Source of the DNA: Terrihabitans soli
GTDB taxonomy: Bacteria; Pseudomonadota; Alphaproteobacteria; Rhizobiales; Methylopilaceae
Assembly (NCBI RefSeq): GCF_014191545.1
Contig: NZ_AP023361.1
Span: 1,392,501-1,456,500, forward strand
Direction: 5' to 3'
DNA: 64,000 nt
The notes under the pieces are model-generated. The model made no database searches, was not told the origin of the DNA, and worked only from the letters and a program-made list of their open reading frames with translations. The translations under genes were made by a program, and so were the position numbers. Shown here piece by piece: positions 60,293 to 64,000 of this stretch; the first letter of the stretch is position 1; the number at the start of each line of letters is the position of its first letter.

Positions 60293-61434
60293 GTTTTCCG
60301 CTCGATATCTTCATCGTCGCCGGCGAGCATTCAGGCGATCAGCTCGGTTTCAAGCTGATCCGCGCGCTGCGCGAGGAGACCGATATTTCCGTGCGCGGCG
60401 TCGGCGGGCCTTTGATGGCGGGTGAGGGGGTAGCGAGCCTCTTTCCGCTCGAAGACATCGCAGTGATGGGTTTTTCGGCGGTGATCGCGCGATTGCCGCT
60501 CTTGAAGCGCCGCATCGATGAGACAGTTGCGGCGATCCTGGCGAACCCGCCCGACGTTCTCGTCATCATCGACAGCCCAGATTTCACGCACCGCGTCGCC
60601 AAAGCCGTGCGCAAGAAGCTCAGGCGCCTGCCGGTCGTCGATTATGTGTCGCCCTCGGTCTGGGCATGGCGGTCCGGCCGCGCGCGGAAAATGCGCGCCT
60701 ATGTCGATAAGGTTCTGGCGCTGCTGCCCTTCGAGCCGGACGCGCACCTTCGCCTTGGCGGACCCGACTGCGTCTATGTCGGCCACCCGCTGATCGAACG
60801 TCTCTCCGAGCTCCGCCCAATGCAAGGCGAGCGCAAACCCGTTGCCAATGGCGTCAATCTCCTCGTTCTGCCGGGAAGCCGCGGCTCCGTCGTGCGGCGG
60901 CATATGCCTCTCTTCGGCGAGGTGCTGAAACGTCTCGGCACGGCAAACCTTGCCGTCACCATTCCGGCGGTACCGAAACTTGCCGATGAGATTTCCGAAC
61001 TCGCCAGCACCTGGCCGCTCGCGCCGCGTCTCGTTTCGGGCGAAGCTGAAAAGTTCGCGGCCATGCGCGCGGCCAATGTTGCGCTCGCCGCGTCCGGCAC
61101 ATCGACGCTCGAGTTGGCATTGTCAGGGGTGCCGCTGATCGGCGCCTACCGCGTCGAGCCGCTGGCGAACATTGTCCGCCATTTCGTCAAGATCGAAGCG
61201 CCGCACATTCTTCTGCCCAATCTCGTTCTCGGCCAGCGCGCCATTCCCGAATTCGTCGCGGGCGACGCCAGGCCGGAGCGGATTGCACCGGCGCTTGAGC
61301 TGCTGTTCGGCGATACGCCGCAGCGCCGCGCACAGGAAACGGCATTGCGCGCGCTCGATGAACGCATGAAAGTGGAGGACGCGCCCAGCAGGCTTGCGGC
61401 GCGCGAAATCCTCAAGCTCGTGCGGGGCATCTGA
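60289..61434 (+). CDS. lpxB: Lipid-A-disaccharide synthase
   Basis: LpxB joins lipid X to UDP-diacylglucosamine to form the lipid A disaccharide. The 381-residue GT19 enzyme has FIVAGEHSGDQLGFKLI at the N-terminus, YVSPSVWAWRSGRARKM, LLVLPGSRGSVVRRH and AASGTSTLELALSGVP. The ATGA overlap with lpxI completes the lpxD-fabZ-lpxA-lpxI-lpxB set. Confidence 0.97.
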   Translation: MSFPLDIFIVAGEHSGDQLGFKLIRALREETDISVRGVGGPLMAGEGVASLFPLEDIAVMGFSAVIARLPLLKRRIDETVAAILANPPDVLVIIDSPDFTHRVAKAVRKKLRRLPVVDYVSPSVWAWRSGRARKMRAYVDKVLALLPFEPDAHLRLGGPDCVYVGHPLIERLSELRPMQGERKPVANGVNLLVLPGSRGSVVRRHMPLFGEVLKRLGTANLAVTIPAVPKLADEISELASTWPLAPRLVSGEAEKFAAMRAANVALAASGTSTLELALSGVPLIGAYRVEPLANIVRHFVKIEAPHILLPNLVLGQRAIPEFVAGDARPERIAPALELLFGDTPQRRAQETALRALDERMKVEDAPSRLAAREILKLVRGI

Positions 61435-61437
61435 CGG

Positions 61438-61965
61438 ATGAATATTCTGCTTGTTCCCGGCCTCGGCAATTCCGGGCCAGATCACTGGCTCTCTCATTGG
61501 GAAAAGGCGCTGCCGGCGCCGCGCGCCGAACTCGGCGAGTGGGACGATCCTTATCCGGAGAATTGGATCGCAAACCTCGACGCGGCCGTGCGCGAGGCGG
61601 GGCGCGATGTCGTGATTGTGGCGCACAGTCTTGGCTGCGCGACGGTCGCGCATTGGGCGAAGAAGGGCGGACGCGCTGTGCAGGCGGCGATGCTGGTTGC
61701 GCCGGCCGATGTCGATTCAGATGCGCATGTGCCGCCGCAGGCGCGGCGCTTTGGGCCGATGCCGATGGAGAAGCTGCCTTTCGCGTCGATGGTCGTGGCA
61801 TCCACGAACGACCCTTACGCCGATATTGCGCGGTCGGAAGCGTTTGCGAAGGCCTGGGGATCGCGCTTCGTCAATCTCGGCGCGCTCGGGCATATCAATG
61901 CCGACAGCGCTCTCGGATCCTGGCCGAAGGGCCGCGCGCTGCTTCTGGAGCTGGCGCGCGGCTGA
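61438..61965 (+). CDS. RBBP9/YdeN family serine hydrolase
   Basis: The 175-residue alpha/beta hydrolase matches the RBBP9/YdeN family: VPGLGNSGPDHWLSHWE at the N-terminus, nucleophile Ser in VAHSLGCATVAHWA, Asp in STNDPYADI, and the diagnostic GHINADSALGSWPKG with the catalytic His. The natural substrate is unknown. It starts 3 bp after lpxB, likely the last gene of the transcript, and ends 6 bp from the convergent gltA stop. Confidence 0.88.
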   Translation: MNILLVPGLGNSGPDHWLSHWEKALPAPRAELGEWDDPYPENWIANLDAAVREAGRDVVIVAHSLGCATVAHWAKKGGRAVQAAMLVAPADVDSDAHVPPQARRFGPMPMEKLPFASMVVASTNDPYADIARSEAFAKAWGSRFVNLGALGHINADSALGSWPKGRALLLELARG

Positions 61966-61971
61966 AGGCGT

Positions 61972-63261
61972 TTAGCGCTTGGCGAGCGGAGTGTAAGTAC
62001 GCTCGGCAGCGCCCTTGTAGAGCTGGCGAGGACGGCCGATACGCTGTTCCGGATCCTCGATCATTTCCTTCCACTGCGCGATCCAGCCGACCGTGCGGGC
62101 GACCGAGAACAGCACCGTGAACATCGAGGTGGGGAAGCCCATCGCACGCAGCGTGATGCCCGAATAGAAGTCGATATTCGGGTAGAGCTTGCGTTCGATG
62201 AAGTATTCATCGTGCAGCGCGACCTTTTCGAGTTCGATCGCGACCTGCAGAAGCGGATCGTCGGCATGGCCGATCTCGGCGAGAACCTCTTTCGAGGTCT
62301 GCTGCATGATCTTGGCGCGCGGATCGTAGTTTTTGTAGACGCGATGGCCGAAGCCCATCAGGCGGAAGCTGTCGTTCTTGTCTTTCGCGCGGGCGACGAA
62401 TTCCGGAATGCGGTCGGCCGTACCGATCTCTTCCAGCATTTTCAGCGCCGCTTCGTTGGCGCCGCCATGCGCCGGACCCCAGAGGCAGGCAATGCCCGCC
62501 GCGATGCAGGCGAAGGGATTGGCGCCCGACGAGCCGGCAAGACGCACCGTCGAGGTCGAGGCGTTCTGCTCGTGATCGGCGTGCAGCGTGAAGATGCGGT
62601 CCATCGCGCGGGCGAAGACCGGGTTCACCTTGTAGTCCTCGCACGGCACGGCAAAGCACATGCGCAGGAAGTTCGAGGCGTAGTCGAGATCGTTCTGCGG
62701 ATAAATGAAGGGCTGGCCGATATGGTATTTATAGGCCATCGCCGCGAGCGTCGGGACTTTGGCGATCATGCGGATCGAGGCGATCTCGCGTGCCATCGGA
62801 TCCGTGATGTCGGTCGAGTCATGATAGAAGGCGGCCATGGCGCCAACACTCGCCACCATCACCGACATTGGATGCGCGTCGCGGCGGAAGCCGGTGAAGA
62901 AGCGCATCATCTGCTCATGCACCATTGTGTGGCGCGTGACGCGGGTTTCGAAATCGGTCTTCTGCTTTTTGCTCGGCAGTTCGCCGTACAGAAGCAGATA
63001 GCAGCACTCGATGAAATCGCCGCCTTCGGCGACGTCTTGGATCGGGTAACCGCGATAGCGGAGAATGCCTTCGTCGCCGTCGATATAGGTGATCGTCGAG
63101 GCGCAGCTCGCCGTCGAGGTGAATCCGGGATCGTATGTAAACTTGCCCGTCAGCGCGTACAGCTTCGAAATGTCGATGACTTCAGGCCCGGTAGAGCCTT
63201 CCAGAACGGGAAATTCGATCGATTTATTGTCCACGATCAGGGTGGCAGTTTTCCCGCTCAT
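61972..63261 (-). CDS. gltA: Citrate synthase
   Basis: GltA condenses oxaloacetate with acetyl-CoA to start the citric acid cycle. The 429-residue type II enzyme (427 in E. coli) has catalytic motifs [12 protein letters not shown] and [13 protein letters not shown] with the two His residues, and the ending [17 protein letters not shown] 63261 follows AGGAGAG at good spacing; the longer upstream frame has no support. The enzyme type is usually NADH-sensitive. Confidence 0.98.
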   Translation of the reverse strand: MSGKTATLIVDNKSIEFPVLEGSTGPEVIDISKLYALTGKFTYDPGFTSTASCASTITYIDGDEGILRYRGYPIQDVAEGGDFIECCYLLLYGELPSKKQKTDFETRVTRHTMVHEQMMRFFTGFRRDAHPMSVMVASVGAMAAFYHDSTDITDPMAREIASIRMIAKVPTLAAMAYKYHIGQPFIYPQNDLDYASNFLRMCFAVPCEDYKVNPVFARAMDRIFTLHADHEQNASTSTVRLAGSSGANPFACIAAGIACLWGPAHGGANEAALKMLEEIGTADRIPEFVARAKDKNDSFRLMGFGHRVYKNYDPRAKIMQQTSKEVLAEIGHADDPLLQVAIELEKVALHDEYFIERKLYPNIDFYSGITLRAMGFPTSMFTVLFSVARTVGWIAQWKEMIEDPEQRIGRPRQLYKGAAERTYTPLAKR

Positions 63262-63328
63262 GCACTCTCCTATTGTCCGCAACCAAGAGGCACTCCGTAT
63301 GCCACGGAATTGCCAATTTTGATTAAAG

Positions 63329-63359
63329 GCCAAAGGCCTTCCCTCAGCAAGGGAAGGGC
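63329..63359 (-). terminator. Hairpins between gltX and gltA
   Basis: CCTTCCC (63339-63345) pairs with GGGAAGG (63353-63359) over a 7-nt loop. On the minus strand it is followed by GGCCTTTGGCCTTTAATC, a second small hairpin with a weak T-rich end. It may be a partial gltX terminator upstream of gltA. Confidence 0.5.
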
Positions 63360-63373
63360 GCTTCACCCTTATG

Positions 63374-64000
63374 TCAGGCGGCCTGATCCTCCAGGCGCGC
63401 AAGGCTTTCCTCGCGGCCGAGAATGGCCAGAACCTCGAAAATCGGGGGAGATACCATCTTGCCCGTAAGGGCTGCGCGCAGCGGCTGAGCCACCTGGCCG
63501 AGCTTTGCGCCTTCGGCTTCGGCAAAGGCGCGCACTTCCGCTTCGGCGCTTTCGGCGCTCCACGTATCCAGCGCTGCGAGGCGGGTTTTCAGCCGCTTGA
63601 GCTTTTCGCGGGTGTCGGAGGCCGCGAGGGCTTCGGAAGCCTTCTCGTCGAGTTTCAGCGGCCGCGCATCAAGCAGGAAGCTCGCATTGTCGAGCAGTTC
63701 GATGAAGGTTTTGGCGCGCTCTTTCATCGCCGGCAGGGCTGCGCGGAACGCATCCCAGAGCCCCGCGTCGAGCTTGGCTTGCGCGTCCTTGCCGCCCGGC
63801 AGATAGGGCAGCGAGGTTTTGAAGATCGCGATCAGTTCCTCATCGGGTGTCGCGCGCATGTAATGCCCGTTGAGGTTTTCGAGCTTGTCATAGTCGAAGC
63901 GGGCGGCGGAGCGGCCGACGGCGTCGAGGCCGAAGGCGGCGACCATTTCATCGGTCGAGAAGATTTCCTGATCCTTGTGACTCCAGCCGAGGCGCACAAG
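63374..64000 (-). CDS. gltX: Glutamyl-tRNA synthetase, C-terminal fragment
   Basis: The last 208 residues of a class I GluRS, running off the right edge. Visible parts are [23 protein letters not shown], and the helical anticodon-binding domain ending with [20 protein letters not shown] and [14 protein letters not shown], a standard GltX ending. The catalytic HIGH region is outside the window. gltX upstream of gltA on one strand is common in Hyphomicrobiales. Confidence 0.92.
   Translation of the reverse strand, partial: LVRLGWSHKDQEIFSTDEMVAAFGLDAVGRSAARFDYDKLENLNGHYMRATPDEELIAIFKTSLPYLPGGKDAQAKLDAGLWDAFRAALPAMKERAKTFIELLDNASFLLDARPLKLDEKASEALAASDTREKLKRLKTRLAALDTWSAESAEAEVRAFAEAEGAKLGQVAQPLRAALTGKMVSPPIFEVLAILGREESLARLEDQAA

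Overview
The window looks like a core-genome segment of a GC-rich alphaproteobacterium, most likely Hyphomicrobiales (Rhizobiales). Evidence: a complete nuoA-N operon with no insertions, followed by birA, ribonuclease J and a DUF1467 gene; a short type-2 ProRS without the editing insert; the Raetz-pathway enzyme LpxI; an S2 protein with a helix-hairpin-helix tail; glnB-glnA behind a sigma-54 promoter; and a GAAC-N7-GAAC LexA box, the alphaproteobacterial type. I cannot resolve a genus. I see no insertion sequence, prophage, CRISPR array or replication origin.

Layout. 1-268: start of parE (minus). 669-5100 (minus): a PhoX-type phosphatase gene behind a long structured leader, then glnB-glnA. 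5372-12397: a run of short accessory or metabolic units: VOC protein, NAD(P)HX repair enzyme, copper-less multicopper-oxidase homologue, alpha/beta hydrolase, molybdenum oxidoreductase plus flavin reductase, Ada, DUF1993. 12476-19360: protein-quality-control cluster: tRNA-Leu, tig, clpP, clpX, lon and HU. 19421-20860: tRNA-Val, tRNA-Asp, a glycosyltransferase and a DUF2188 gene. 21161-38397: the 14-gene complex I operon running into birA, rnj and DUF1467. 38765-42510: PilZ protein, proS, and the lipoprotein-release genes lolC/E and lolD. 42576-47180: a small secreted protein, an SOS-type micro-gene, dnaE and a small membrane protein. 47325-53372: rpsB, tsf, pyrH, frr, uppS, cdsA, dxr (translation, isoprenoid and phospholipid start points). 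53398-61434: rseP, bamA, lpxD, fabZ, lpxA, lpxI, lpxB (outer-membrane assembly and lipid A). 61438-64000: a small hydrolase, then gltA and the end of gltX (minus).

How the genes work together. Most of the window is three housekeeping blocks: ATP-dependent proteolysis with its nucleoid protein neighbour; the proton-pumping NADH dehydrogenase; and envelope biogenesis, where UppS and Dxr feed isoprenoid carriers, CdsA phospholipids, BamA and RseP the outer membrane and its stress response, and LpxD/A/I/B with FabZ lipid A.

Most interesting signals. (1) A 36-codon membrane peptide gene directly upstream of dnaE, behind a TTGACA promoter element and a perfect GAAC-N7-GAAC LexA box, which resembles the Caulobacter SOS division inhibitor SidA. 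(2) A roughly 400-nt leader upstream of phoX with a promoter, a ten-codon ORF, a bistable-looking RNA and a rho-independent terminator. (3) A separate minus-strand transcript of about 180 nt at 38395-38578, with its own promoter, terminator and a 26-codon ORF. (4) A 15-codon ORF coupled by ATGA to nuoJ. (5) A 16-histidine insert in NuoL.
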